From: Myxococcales bacterium
GTDB lineage: Bacteria; Myxococcota_A; Polyangia; Polyangiales; Polyangiaceae
Direction: 5' to 3'
Assembly (NCBI GenBank): GCA_013297655.1
Contig: JAAFHV010000044.1
Coordinates: 1 to 45,626 of the forward strand
DNA: 45,626 nt
Of this stretch, positions 25,719 to 36,314 are shown piece after piece (position 1 is the first letter of the stretch; each line of letters begins with the position of its first letter). Under the pieces are notes generated by a model that saw only the letters and a program-made list of their open reading frames with translations, made no database searches and had not been told where the DNA came from. The position numbers and the translations under genes are program-made.

Positions 25719-27404
25719 ATGGCGACCTGCCCGACCTGCTGGACGAAATACGACGACACCAAAGAGACGTGCGACGACGACGGCGAGACGCTCGTCCCGG
25801 ACGCGGTGTTCGCGCACGCCGAAGCTGCGGTCGCGCCCGGTACGATGATCGGGGAGTACAAGGTCGAGTACAAAATCGGCGAGGGCGCGTTCGGCCAAGT
25901 GTTCCGTGCGGTCCACCCGATGATCGGCAAGCACGCCGCGATCAAAGTCCTCGGTCGCGCGCTCTCGTACGATCCGCAGATGGTCTCGCGCTTCATCGCC
26001 GAGGCGCGCGCGGTAAACCAAATCCGCCACAAGAACATCATCGACGTCTTCGGCTTCGGCGCGCTCCCAGACGGCCGCCAGTGGTACGCGATGGAGCTCC
26101 TCGAAGGGATGACCTTCGACGCCTACTTGAAGCGCCGCGAGTATCTCTCGATCGCGGAGGCGGTGCCCATCCTGCGCGGCATCGCGCGCGCCCTCGACGC
26201 CGCCCACGCCAAGGGAATCTTCCACCGCGACCTCAAGCCCGAGAACGTGTTCCTCGTCGAAAACGAGGACGGACCGCCGGAGCCCAAGCTGCTCGATTTC
26301 GGGATCGCCAAGCTCTCGAAGAAGGGCTCCTCGAGCCACAAAACGGCCACCGGCGCGGCGATGGGCACGCCCTACTACATGTCTCCCGAGCAGTGCCGCG
26401 GCCACGAGATCGACGCGCGCACCGACGTGTATGCGTTCGGCGTGATGGCCTTCGAGATCCTCACCGGCTCGTTGCCGTACCAGAGCGAGAACGCGCTCGA
26501 GCTGCTCCTCCTCCACCTCAACGAGCCGGTGCCTCGCGCGTCGCTGCGGAGGCCCGAGCTCGGGCCCGCGTTCGACGACGTGTTCGCGCGGCTCATGGCG
26601 AAGGAAAAAGACCAACGCCCCGAGACCGCCTCCGCGGCGCTCGAGCAGCTCGCGGCGGCGGGGGGAATCACGGTGAATCGCTCCGGTGGCGCGAGGGTCG
26701 TCCTCGACGGTCCGACCCGCTCCGGCGCGAGCGCTGCCGCCGTCAACGCCGCGACCATGCCCGCGCCGTCCTCCCCGTCGCTCGACTCGTCAACCACGCA
26801 AGTGGTCTCGTCGCCCGTCGCCGCGGGCTCCTCGCCGTCGCTCGCGACGTCGGCGTCGGCGTCGCCCTCGCAGACGCTAGGCGCCCAAGCGACCGACGTA
26901 CGCGCACCGGCGCGCATCACGGGTCGCACGTATGCCGCGGTCGCCGCGGTCGCGGTCCTCGTCGGTGCGATCGGGGTCGTCGTCGTGCGCCCATGGGTGA
27001 GCGCGTCGCGGCCACCGCCGCTCACGTCGGCTGCGCCGATCGTGTCTTCGGCCGCGCAAACCACGGCCGCCCCCACGCCGTCGATCGCGCCGAAGACGAC
27101 GGTGGCCATCACGCTCTCCGGCGTTCCGGACGACGCGCAAATCTCGCTAGGCGAAAATAGCCTCGGGAAGGGTCCTGGCCCGCACGTGATCCCGAAGGGC
27201 GGCCCGACGGTCGTGCTTTCGGTCGTCGCGAAGGGAATGAAGCCGACCACGGTGAACGTCGATCCGAGCGCCGACACGACCGTGCTCGTGCGCCTCGAGA
27301 AGGGGCAGGGGCCTAGCGCCGGCCAAGTGGGCCCGAGCACCAGGCCCACCGGCAAGCCCACAGGGCCGATCTCGAAGGACATCGCGGTGCCCGATTTCAA
27401 GTAG
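25719..27404 (+). CDS. Ser/Thr protein kinase with zinc ribbon and PEGA-like tail
   Basis: 561 residues. A short N-terminal zinc-ribbon-like motif (C4, C7, C18) is followed by a Hanks-type kinase domain (about 46-310): glycine loop GEGAFG (54-59), K76, E95, HRDLKPEN with D171, DFG at 193 and a SPE motif. A Ser/Ala-rich linker leads to one membrane helix (about 405-425). The extracytoplasmic tail ends in a PEGA-like beta domain (about 461-527). All catalytic residues are present. An ATG at 25668 would add 17 residues before the zinc ribbon; 25719 has GAGGA before it. First gene of a three-gene unit with FG-GAP and TPR/PEGA proteins. Confidence 0.93.
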   Translation: MATCPTCWTKYDDTKETCDDDGETLVPDAVFAHAEAAVAPGTMIGEYKVEYKIGEGAFGQVFRAVHPMIGKHAAIKVLGRALSYDPQMVSRFIAEARAVNQIRHKNIIDVFGFGALPDGRQWYAMELLEGMTFDAYLKRREYLSIAEAVPILRGIARALDAAHAKGIFHRDLKPENVFLVENEDGPPEPKLLDFGIAKLSKKGSSSHKTATGAAMGTPYYMSPEQCRGHEIDARTDVYAFGVMAFEILTGSLPYQSENALELLLLHLNEPVPRASLRRPELGPAFDDVFARLMAKEKDQRPETASAALEQLAAAGGITVNRSGGARVVLDGPTRSGASAAAVNAATMPAPSSPSLDSSTTQVVSSPVAAGSSPSLATSASASPSQTLGAQATDVRAPARITGRTYAAVAAVAVLVGAIGVVVVRPWVSASRPPPLTSAAPIVSSAAQTTAAPTPSIAPKTTVAITLSGVPDDAQISLGENSLGKGPGPHVIPKGGPTVVLSVVAKGMKPTTVNVDPSADTTVLVRLEKGQGPSAGQVGPSTRPTGKPTGPISKDIAVPDFK

Positions 27405-27452
27405 CTTCGTGGTCTTTGCGCTGGTCACGACGAGACGAGAGGGGATGAAGAA

Positions 27453-30185
27453 TTGAGCCCGAGAAGCCTGCGGTTGGTCTGCGCGGCGGTCGCCGTATGT
27501 CTCGCGGCGAGCTGCGCCGAGCTCACCGAAATCGGGGCAGACGTCTGCGGAAATGGGGTCGCGGAGGTCGGCGAGGATTGTGACGACGTCGCCGGTCGTC
27601 TCCCGAAACAAGGTCAAACCGACGCCTCCACGGCGTGCCTTGGCCGCGGCTCGGTAAACCAGTGTCGCTATGGGTGCGTCTCGTCGAAAGACTGCCCGAC
27701 GGGCTGGGGGTGCAACCTCGAACAAGGAACCTGTGCCGCGCCGACAGGCACGTTCACCCCCCTCGAGCCGGTCGACAAGAACGGCGCGGTGCGGCTCGTC
27801 GCGGGCGACTTCGACGGCGACGGACGCACCGATTTGGTGCTCTCGCAGCCGAGCGGGCTCGATGGAAACTCCCTCGCCTCGGCCTATTTTTATACGAGCG
27901 GGATGCGCATTCGCGAGCGGGTCGCGCTGCCGATCTCGCTCGGCGTGACCGCGTCGATCCCGTCGTCCGTCACGACCAAAGCCCTCGCCGCGGTCGGCAG
28001 CGCGAGCGCAAGCGCGACAGCGGCCGACGCGGGTGAGAGCGCGTTTCCGATCTCGGACCTCACGTTCGCCTCCGCGTTCGGGCTCGGGATTTTGCGCGGC
28101 TCGGCCGACCGCCCGTTCGTCCCCGAGCTCTTTCCGTATCTCTCGCTCTCGTTCGGGCTCCCGGATCAAAAGGCGTCTCAGATCATCGCGATCCCGAAGC
28201 CTCCGCGGGACGGATCACTCCGCGGGCAGGTTGGATATTTCCTCACCGTGAAGCTCGGAAACCAAACCGCCCTCGTCCCGTTCGAGCTCAATGGTGCCCC
28301 GCGCTTCGACCCCGCGATCACCACCGCCGGGAACCCTCAGGACGTGCGCTTCCTCGTCGCCCCCGGAGGCGAGGCGCTCTGCTTCCGCGGCGACGGCTGC
28401 GCCCAGGCGCTGGTCTGGTCGAAGACCCCGCAGAACCGCGACCTTCTCATCGTCGACGCACCCCCGAACGTGCAGCGCAACCCGCCGAAGTTTACGGTCG
28501 AGCCGGGCATCGACGCGGTCGGGGTGGGCGACATCGACGGCGACGCGATCCCGGACGTGGTGATCGGCCCGAAGGTGGGCGCAGGCGCGCAAAAAGAGGC
28601 GTTTTGCCCCTTCGTTCTCTACGGAAACAAGCTTCGCGCAGGCAACGCGCCGCTCGAGCGACTCGCCGGAAACTGCGTCGGCGAGCCCTTCGTAGGGCTC
28701 GTCGATCTCAACGGGGACGGCCTCGCCGACTTCGTCTACGGATCGAGCATCCACGTCACCTCACGCGCCGACGGCGGCGCACAGATCACGCGCGCCGAGG
28801 CGTACCGACGCTCGTCGTCTTCGTGGAGCCAGCTCGAGGTCGGCGACTTCGACGGCGACGGCAGGGTCGACGCGATCTTGGCGGTGCAAGGCCAGAGCGG
28901 CCTCGACGTGGTCCGCGGCGGCACGGGCGAGATGCGCGTGCTCTCGGTTCCCACCCCGGAGCCGGTCGACGTGATCACGTCGGGGTACTTCGACGCGGAC
29001 CGCATGCTCGACGTCGCGTACACGACGAAGCTCGTGCGCACCGAGCGCAACCAAGAGGCGTCCGCCTACATCGTGTTCGGCGGGCCGGAGAACCAAACCA
29101 CGCCCGTAGGCACGAAGAACGTGTCGCAGCTCGTGAACCTGCGCCGCCCGATCCCCGAGAAATTCCTGCCCGATACGGATTTTCTCGGCCTCGTTCAAGA
29201 CACCGAGGTGGTGCCGGCGCGCGGTCAGAAAGATCCAAAGTCCACCCCGCAGGCCATCTTGTTCACTTCGTACGTGCCGCAGGGGCGCGCCGCGGTATCG
29301 ATCCTTCGCCGCACGCGGAACGACAACGCGGTGGCTGGCCGTGCGCAGGCGTTCGGAAGCTTTACGGGAGAGGGGAGCCTCGACGCGGTTCAAGTCGCGC
29401 TCACCGACAGGGCCGACTGCACCCAGGGCGCGACGATTCAAACCGTGCAAGGTGTGCTCACCCCGCCAATCCTGACGAACTTCGGCGAGATCGGGTCGGC
29501 GCCCGTCGGGTACGGGCCTCAGTTGCCGATCGCGCTCGTCGCTGGGAAGACCGGGACGACCGACGAGGCGTTCTTCGTCACGGTGCGCGATGGTCAGCTC
29601 GTCGTGTTTCGCGCGCGGCGACGCCCGCCGTTGTTCGTCCTCGAGCCGCAAGAGATTTACCGCGCTCCCTACGCTCCTGCGAGCGGCGGCGCGTGTCCGG
29701 TGCCGAACCCGCGCGAGGACGCCCTCTTCCCGCACGAGAAGCTCGCCCTCCTCGACCTCGACGACGACGGCGATCTCGACCTCGTCTTCAGCGACGGCGG
29801 TCGGCTCGCGCTCGCGGGTCAGTCGGACCAAAAGCCCGGCCTCATGTTCGCGCTCGTGAACGACGGCAACGGCGGCTTCGCCCCGATCGCCGCGCCGAAC
29901 CTCGTCGGTCGTAGCTTCACCAAGGTGCGCCTCGGCGCGAAGGGCAGCGCGCTCGCCGTGCTCTCCCCGGACGCGATCTCCTTTTACCAAGTGCGCGACG
30001 GAGCGTTGGCGCGGATCGACGGGATCGACTTCAAGCCGAAAAAAGAAGCCGCGCGCGCGCTCGAAGCGGGCGACTTCGACGGCGACGGAGTGGACGATCT
30101 CGCCGTCCTGTCCGCCGGCACGCTCCAGATCTACCGTGGCATAGCGCGCGGCGCCGGGGCCGTGAACGAAGGAGGTGCCGATTGA
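27453..30185 (+). CDS. FG-GAP/VCBS repeat lipoprotein
   Basis: 910 residues, exported. A signal with a lipoprotein-like end (LAASC, C21) is followed by a Cys-rich stretch (CGNGVAEVGEDCDD, then paired cysteines to about 95) like the Cys-rich repeats of myxobacterial surface proteins. The rest is a beta propeller-type series with calcium-binding loops: DFDGDGRTDLVL, DIDGDAIPDVV, DLNGDGLADF, DFDGDGRVDAIL, DLDDDGDLDLVF and DFDGDGVDDLAV. TTG start at 27453, with GAGAGGGGA upstream; a nearby ATG (27445) hits a stop at once. It probably binds or displays something on the cell surface. The stop overlaps the next start (TTGA). Confidence 0.88.
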   Translation: MSPRSLRLVCAAVAVCLAASCAELTEIGADVCGNGVAEVGEDCDDVAGRLPKQGQTDASTACLGRGSVNQCRYGCVSSKDCPTGWGCNLEQGTCAAPTGTFTPLEPVDKNGAVRLVAGDFDGDGRTDLVLSQPSGLDGNSLASAYFYTSGMRIRERVALPISLGVTASIPSSVTTKALAAVGSASASATAADAGESAFPISDLTFASAFGLGILRGSADRPFVPELFPYLSLSFGLPDQKASQIIAIPKPPRDGSLRGQVGYFLTVKLGNQTALVPFELNGAPRFDPAITTAGNPQDVRFLVAPGGEALCFRGDGCAQALVWSKTPQNRDLLIVDAPPNVQRNPPKFTVEPGIDAVGVGDIDGDAIPDVVIGPKVGAGAQKEAFCPFVLYGNKLRAGNAPLERLAGNCVGEPFVGLVDLNGDGLADFVYGSSIHVTSRADGGAQITRAEAYRRSSSSWSQLEVGDFDGDGRVDAILAVQGQSGLDVVRGGTGEMRVLSVPTPEPVDVITSGYFDADRMLDVAYTTKLVRTERNQEASAYIVFGGPENQTTPVGTKNVSQLVNLRRPIPEKFLPDTDFLGLVQDTEVVPARGQKDPKSTPQAILFTSYVPQGRAAVSILRRTRNDNAVAGRAQAFGSFTGEGSLDAVQVALTDRADCTQGATIQTVQGVLTPPILTNFGEIGSAPVGYGPQLPIALVAGKTGTTDEAFFVTVRDGQLVVFRARRRPPLFVLEPQEIYRAPYAPASGGACPVPNPREDALFPHEKLALLDLDDDGDLDLVFSDGGRLALAGQSDQKPGLMFALVNDGNGGFAPIAAPNLVGRSFTKVRLGAKGSALAVLSPDAISFYQVRDGALARIDGIDFKPKKEAARALEAGDFDGDGVDDLAVLSAGTLQIYRGIARGAGAVNEGGAD

Positions 30186-31426
30186 ACGCGCGCAGCCATC
30201 GACGTCTAGCGGCGTGCGTCCTCGTGGCCGCGCTCGGGCTCGCTCCTGGCCTCGCGAGCGGCCAGCAAGCCAACGTCGAGCAAGCGAAGACACAGTTCAC
30301 CCTCGGGGCGCAGGCGTACACCGCGGCGAAGTACGACGTCGCCGTCACCGCGTTCGACGAGGCATATCGGCTCCTCCCGCGGCCGGAGATCCTGTTCTCC
30401 CTCGCGCAGGCCGAGAAGAAACAGTGCGTAGCCGTTAAAGATGCGAATTTGCTAAAAAAAGCGCTCGCTCACTACCGCCAGTACTACGCGCTCGATCTGC
30501 CCCAGAACAGCCGCAAGACGGAGGCGGTCGAGTCGATCCAGTACCTCGAGCAGCTCGCGAGCCAAGCCGAGTACGGAGGCGGGCAGGCCCCAGCGACGGC
30601 GAAGGGCCCTACGAAGCTCGCCGTGTTCTCGACCGCCGACGGCGCCCACGTCTACGTCGACGGGCGCAGCCAAGGTGACGTCCCGTTCGTAGGGCCGGTC
30701 GCTCCTGGCCGCCACACGGTGCTCGTGCGCCTCGAGGGGTTCACCGACGCCACCCGCGACGTGATCGTTCCGGAGGGCACCACCCAGACGATCCCGATGC
30801 CGCTCTCGGAGCGCGCCGTCGGCGTCGCGTTCGACACCGCGATAGGCGCCGATGTCTACGTCGATGGTCGTTTCGTGGGCCGCACTCCGCTCCCGGTCGA
30901 AGGCGCGCCGCTCTCGCCGGGGAACCACGTCGTGGTCGTCGTGAAGAACGGAAAACGCCTCGCGACGAAGGACATCAAGGTCGAGCGCAACCGCCCGATC
31001 GTGGTGCGGATGCCGCTCGAGACCAGCACGCAGCGGGTCGGCGCCTACGCCGTCGGCGCGGTCGGCATCGCGGCGCTCGTGGGCGCGGGCGCCTTCTATT
31101 TCGTGGCCGCCGCGGAGCAGAGCCGTGCGCAGAGCAGGTCCGAGAGGATCCCCCAAGGTACCCTCGACGCCGATGGTCTCCGCCAATACACGCAGGCGGT
31201 CGCCAACCGCGATGCGTTCCGGGCCTCGGGCACGATCACGGGCATCGCGGGGCTCGCCGTGCTCACGGGCGCGGTGCTCCTCTACGTGGTCGACACCCCC
31301 GATCCAAAGAGCGTCCCCGTTCGCTCCACCGACGAGCCCAAAGCGAAGCCAAAGGGAGACTTCGAGGTCTCGGTCGCGCCTTCGTTCGGCCCGTTCAACG
31401 GCGCCTTCCTCACCGGCACGTTCTGA
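30182..31426 (+). CDS. TPR/PEGA membrane protein
   Basis: 414 residues. A signal peptide ends near ASGQQ (27). TPR-like helices (about 30-125) precede two PEGA-type beta domains (about 145-208 and 211-278, each with the VYVDG turn: HVYVDGRSQGDVPF, DVYVDGRFVGRTPL). Two membrane helices (about 287-310 and 351-370) follow, with a short C-terminal tail ending in FGPFNGAFLTGTF. The TTG start overlaps the FG-GAP stop. This protein shape is common in myxobacteria near Ser/Thr kinases. It could be an envelope scaffold working with the kinase, whose tail has the same PEGA-like fold. Function unproven. Confidence 0.85.
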   Translation: MNARSHRRLAACVLVAALGLAPGLASGQQANVEQAKTQFTLGAQAYTAAKYDVAVTAFDEAYRLLPRPEILFSLAQAEKKQCVAVKDANLLKKALAHYRQYYALDLPQNSRKTEAVESIQYLEQLASQAEYGGGQAPATAKGPTKLAVFSTADGAHVYVDGRSQGDVPFVGPVAPGRHTVLVRLEGFTDATRDVIVPEGTTQTIPMPLSERAVGVAFDTAIGADVYVDGRFVGRTPLPVEGAPLSPGNHVVVVVKNGKRLATKDIKVERNRPIVVRMPLETSTQRVGAYAVGAVGIAALVGAGAFYFVAAAEQSRAQSRSERIPQGTLDADGLRQYTQAVANRDAFRASGTITGIAGLAVLTGAVLLYVVDTPDPKSVPVRSTDEPKAKPKGDFEVSVAPSFGPFNGAFLTGTF

Positions 31427-31475
31427 CCGAACGCCCGCGGCTCGGGTTGAACGGCCGTCGTTCGCGTACCGAGTC

Positions 31476-31511
31476 GCCTACGCCGACGAGAGCGATCTCG
31501 CCAGCGTAGGC
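31476..31511. terminator. bidirectional hairpin between convergent operons
   Basis: Outer stem GCCTACGC/GCGTAGGC (eight perfect pairs), internal loop, inner stem CGAGA/TCTCG with a GCGA tetraloop. It sits midway between the TPR/PEGA and ThrRS genes. No U-tract. Confidence 0.55.
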
Positions 31512-31529
31512 ACCCACGATTTCGGCGCT

Positions 31530-32735
31530 TTACACGAACGACGGTGGTCGCGCGTGCTCGAGGGCGAGCTTCACGGCGTCGTCGAGCGCCACCTCGGATT
31601 GACCGTCACTCTCGCCGAAACGAAGCGTCACGCTCTGTCGCTCGACCTCGCGTTTGCCGAGGACGAAGACGAGCGGAACGCCATCTTCGTGCACCATCGC
31701 GATGCGCTTCGCGAGGGTGCCCTCGGAGAGCATGTCCACACGCAGCCCCGCTTTTTGAAGCTCCGCGTGCACCCGTGCGCCGTAGTCGCTCTGTGCCTCC
31801 GAGACCGGGAGCACCACCGCTTGCAGCGGCGCGATCCAGGCGGGCAGCTTCTCGCCGTGCTCCTCGAGGAAGATCCCCAAGAAGCGCTCGAGGCTGCCGA
31901 AGAGGGCGCGGTGGAGCATCACCGGGGTGCGGCGCTTTCCGTCCACATCGACGTACGCGAGGCCGAAGCTCTCCGGCATCACGAGATCGACCTGGATGGT
32001 GCCGCACTGCCAGCGTCTTCCTTGGCGATCGAGGAGGGAAAACTCGAGCTTCGGACCGTAAAATGCGCCTTGCCCGGGCTGCTCCTCGTAGGCGATCCCG
32101 AGCCGATCGAGCACGCGAAGCAAGAGGGCCTCCGCGCGATCCCAGCGGTCGTCGTCGCCCGCGCGATCCTTCGGCCGTGACGAGAACGCGACCCCGAGCC
32201 CGTGATCGAAGCCGAACGCGCGATAGAACGGCTCGACCCCGCGGCAGAAGCGCTCCACCTCCGCCTCGGCGTCGTCGAGGGCGCAGATCACGTGCCCGTC
32301 GTCCTGGGTAAATTGGCGCGCGCGGAGGAGGCCGTGGAGCGTTCCGGAGGCCTCGTCGCGGTGCACTTGCCCGAGCTCGAAATAGCGGAGCGGGAGCTCT
32401 TTGTACGAGGGCGGACGACGGAGCGCGACGAACAGGTGCCCCGGGCAGCTCACCGGCTTGATGGCCGCGTCGAGGGAGCCGTCTTGGAGGCGGAACATGC
32501 CGTCGAAGAAGTGCGTCCAGTGCCCGCTCGCCTCCCACACGGGGCGCCGCATGATCTGCGGAGTCTTCACTTCTTCGTAGCCGTGGGCGCGCACCTGGGC
32601 GCGAACGGCCTCTTCGAGCGCGTGGTACATCACGTACCCGCGGGGGTGCCAAAAGACCATCCCGGGGGCCTCCTCGCGGAAGCTGAAGAGGTCGAGGCGC
32701 TTGCCCAAATTTCGGTGATCGCGTGGGTCGTTCAT
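31530..32735 (-). CDS. thrS: short threonyl-tRNA synthetase, no TGS or editing domain
   Basis: 401 residues from ATG 32735, with GAAGGAGA upstream. It holds only the class II catalytic core and the anticodon-binding domain. The three zinc ligands that bind the substrate threonine are kept (C97 in SCPGH, H148 in QDDGHVI, H275 in MLHRALFG), as are motif 2 (VHRDEASGTLHG) and motif 3 (RALFGSLERFLG). Standard bacterial ThrRS is about 640 residues, with N-terminal TGS and editing domains, both absent here. A longer frame to 32885 encodes only Arg/Pro-rich sequence, so nothing was lost by a wrong start. It may be a second, specialised enzyme beside a full-length copy elsewhere. Confidence 0.9.
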   Translation of the reverse strand: MNDPRDHRNLGKRLDLFSFREEAPGMVFWHPRGYVMYHALEEAVRAQVRAHGYEEVKTPQIMRRPVWEASGHWTHFFDGMFRLQDGSLDAAIKPVSCPGHLFVALRRPPSYKELPLRYFELGQVHRDEASGTLHGLLRARQFTQDDGHVICALDDAEAEVERFCRGVEPFYRAFGFDHGLGVAFSSRPKDRAGDDDRWDRAEALLLRVLDRLGIAYEEQPGQGAFYGPKLEFSLLDRQGRRWQCGTIQVDLVMPESFGLAYVDVDGKRRTPVMLHRALFGSLERFLGIFLEEHGEKLPAWIAPLQAVVLPVSEAQSDYGARVHAELQKAGLRVDMLSEGTLAKRIAMVHEDGVPLVFVLGKREVERQSVTLRFGESDGQSEVALDDAVKLALEHARPPSFV

Positions 32736-33199
32736 GGCGGGTTCTCCTTCGGTTTTCGAGAGAGCCCGGGAGCGAGATCCGCAGTCGAGATGCACCCACC
32801 ATGGATGCCGCCTCTGCCGTGGTCCTCGGGACCGGGCGGGCGGAATCGGTGGGAAACTGTGCTCTTTTACACGCGCTTCGAGCACACCACGACCGAACCG
32901 CCCTCGCGGGTCTCGGTAGTCGTGGTGGTCGTGACGACGTGACGAAGCACGAGAGAGGTTTACGACGCGACGAGCCGACGCGCAACCCGGCCCCTCGGCG
33001 TGGTGCGAGGAGGGGAGGGCGCGAAGCGTAGTTGGCGGGAGGCGGGAGGCGGAAGCGGAAGCGCAGAGGCCAGAAGCGGGAGGCCAGAAGCGAGGCGCGT
33101 GCGACGCCTGCGTCGGGTGATGGAACGCCGCGCGGGCCAGGGGAAGAACCCGAGGCCCGCGAGGAGGTGCGTCGGCACGAGGCCGTCAGAGCGCGCGAA
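32736..33199. other. intergenic region upstream of short thrS
   Basis: 464 bases without a gene. A purine-rich low-complexity block (about 33034-33096) repeats AGGCCAGAAGCG twice. A long imperfect hairpin is at 32885-32927: CACCACGAC/GTCGTGGTG (nine pairs), then ACCG/CGGT and CCC/GGG with small bulges. On the minus strand it would sit in the leader about 150 bases before the thrS start. No U-tract follows. Confidence 0.45.
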
Positions 33200-34459
33200 T
33201 CAGAACTGGTGCGCTTCGGTCGAGTCCTCGAGGGCGAGGGTCGAGGCCTTGCCGCCGGAGATGACCTCCGCGACCTGATCGAAGTAACCGGTGCCCACTT
33301 CGCGCTGGTGGCGGGTGGCGGTGTAGCCGTCCTTCTCCGAGGCGAACTCGCGCTCCTGGAACTCGCTGTAGGCCTCCATCCCGCGCGCCTTGTAGTCCTT
33401 CGCGAGGGTGAACACGCCGTGGTTGAGCGAGTGGAAGCCGGCGAGGGTGACGAACTGGAATTTGTAGCCCATCGCGCCGAGCTCGACCTGGAACTTCTTG
33501 ATCGTCGCGTCGTCGAGGTTCTTCTTCCAGTTGAACGACGGCGAGCAGTTGTACGCGAGCATTTTCTTGGGGAACTTCGCGTGGATACCCTCGGCGAACT
33601 GCTTCGCTTGGGCGAGATCCGGGGTCGACGTCTCGCACCAGACGAGGTCGGCGTAGGGCGCGTAGGCGAGGCCGCGCGCGATGGCGGTCTCGACGCCGGC
33701 TTTGATCTTGTAGAAGCCCTCGCCGGTGCGCTCGCCCTTGAGGATGAACGGGTGGTCGCGCTCGTCGACGTCGCTCGTGAGGAGCTTCGCGCTGTCGGCG
33801 TCGGTGCGCGCGACGAGCACGGTGGGGACGTCCATCACGTCGGCCGCGAGGCGGGCGGCGACGAGGGTGCGGATGAACTGGCTCGTGGGGACGAGCACCT
33901 TGCCGCCCATGTGGCCGCACTTCTTCTCGCTCGCGAGCTGGTCCTCGAAGTGAACGCCAGCGGCGCCCGATTCGATCATGTTCTTCATGAGCTCGAACGC
34001 GTTGAGCGGGCCACCGAAGCCGGCCTCGGCGTCGGCCATGATCGGGAGGAACCAATCGTGGAGGCGTTTGCCCTCGGCGTGCTCGATTTGGTCGGCGCGC
34101 TGAAGTGCCTGGTTGATGCGCTTGACCACCGCGGGGACCGAGTCGACGGGGTAGAGGCTCTGGTCCGGGTACATGTTGCCGGACGTGTTCGCGTCGGCGG
34201 CGACTTGCCAACCCGAGAGGTAGATCGCCTTGAGACCGGCGCGCACGTGCTGCACCGCCATGTTGCCGGTGAGCGCGCCGAGGGCGGCGACGAAGGGCTC
34301 GTCGTGGAGGAGCTGCCAGAGGCGCTTCGCACCGAGGTTCGCGAGGGTGTGCTCGATCTTGACCGAGCCACGGAGCTTCTGGACGTCGGCCTGCGAGTAG
34401 GGGCGGACGATGCCTTCGAAGCGCTGGGCGAGGGCGTCACTCTGGGTCACTGCGGTCAT
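33200..34459 (-). CDS. aceA: isocitrate lyase
   Basis: 419 residues. It cleaves isocitrate to succinate and glyoxylate, the first step of the glyoxylate shunt. The signature KKCGH is at 179-183 with catalytic C181. [12 protein letters not shown] supplies metal-binding aspartates, and VARTDADS and the C-terminal [13 protein letters not shown] are typical of the bacterial enzyme. GAAGGAG lies before the ATG. It follows aceB by 48 bases, so the two form an operon with aceB first. The divergent regulator at 36315 is the likely controller. Confidence 0.96.
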   Translation of the reverse strand: MTAVTQSDALAQRFEGIVRPYSQADVQKLRGSVKIEHTLANLGAKRLWQLLHDEPFVAALGALTGNMAVQHVRAGLKAIYLSGWQVAADANTSGNMYPDQSLYPVDSVPAVVKRINQALQRADQIEHAEGKRLHDWFLPIMADAEAGFGGPLNAFELMKNMIESGAAGVHFEDQLASEKKCGHMGGKVLVPTSQFIRTLVAARLAADVMDVPTVLVARTDADSAKLLTSDVDERDHPFILKGERTGEGFYKIKAGVETAIARGLAYAPYADLVWCETSTPDLAQAKQFAEGIHAKFPKKMLAYNCSPSFNWKKNLDDATIKKFQVELGAMGYKFQFVTLAGFHSLNHGVFTLAKDYKARGMEAYSEFQEREFASEKDGYTATRHQREVGTGYFDQVAEVISGGKASTLALEDSTEAHQF

Positions 34460-34507
34460 CGGGAGTCTCCTTCGGGTATTTGGTAATGCTCTGGAACTGT
34501 TGAAAAA

Positions 34508-36136
<1,629 letters not shown>

Positions 36137-36181
36137 GGGCTCTCTCGGTTCTCCGCGTCAACGCGTCGTCGATGACGCCCG

Positions 36182-36288
36182 TTGACAATGCGGTCAATTC
36201 TGTCACTCGTCAATGAACGATGTTGCGAAGGCTAGAAACCAACGTATACAACTGTCAATGACAGCGTGTCATTCTGTAAATCTGTAAA
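36182..36288. promoter_or_regulatory. operator cluster between aceB and its divergent regulator
   Basis: A dense set of GTCAAT/GTCACT/GTCATT half-sites near 36193, 36202, 36209, 36254 and 36268. Symmetric elements are TTGAC-6 nt-GTCAA (36182-36197), CTGTCA-A-TGACAG (36252-36264) and the overlapping AATGACA-GCG-TGTCATT (36257-36273). Two direct copies of TCTGTAAA abut at 36273-36288. These are plausible binding sites for the divergent regulator and explain joint control of both directions. Confidence 0.55.
36223..36250 (+). promoter_or_regulatory. candidate promoter of the regulator gene
   Basis: TTGCGA (36223-36228), 16 bases, TATACA (36245-36250). The palindromes at 36252-36273 would lie over the transcription start, which suggests self-repression. 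GTATAC is symmetric, so it could also serve the opposite strand. Confidence 0.4.
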
Positions 36289-36314
36289 CTTCGGTGTCGA
36301 ATCGGGGCGATTTC

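Noticed and set aside
32736-33199. T-box riboswitch before thrS
   Set aside because: No T-box sequence, specifier loop or antiterminator pairing was seen, and T-boxes are mostly from Gram-positive bacteria.
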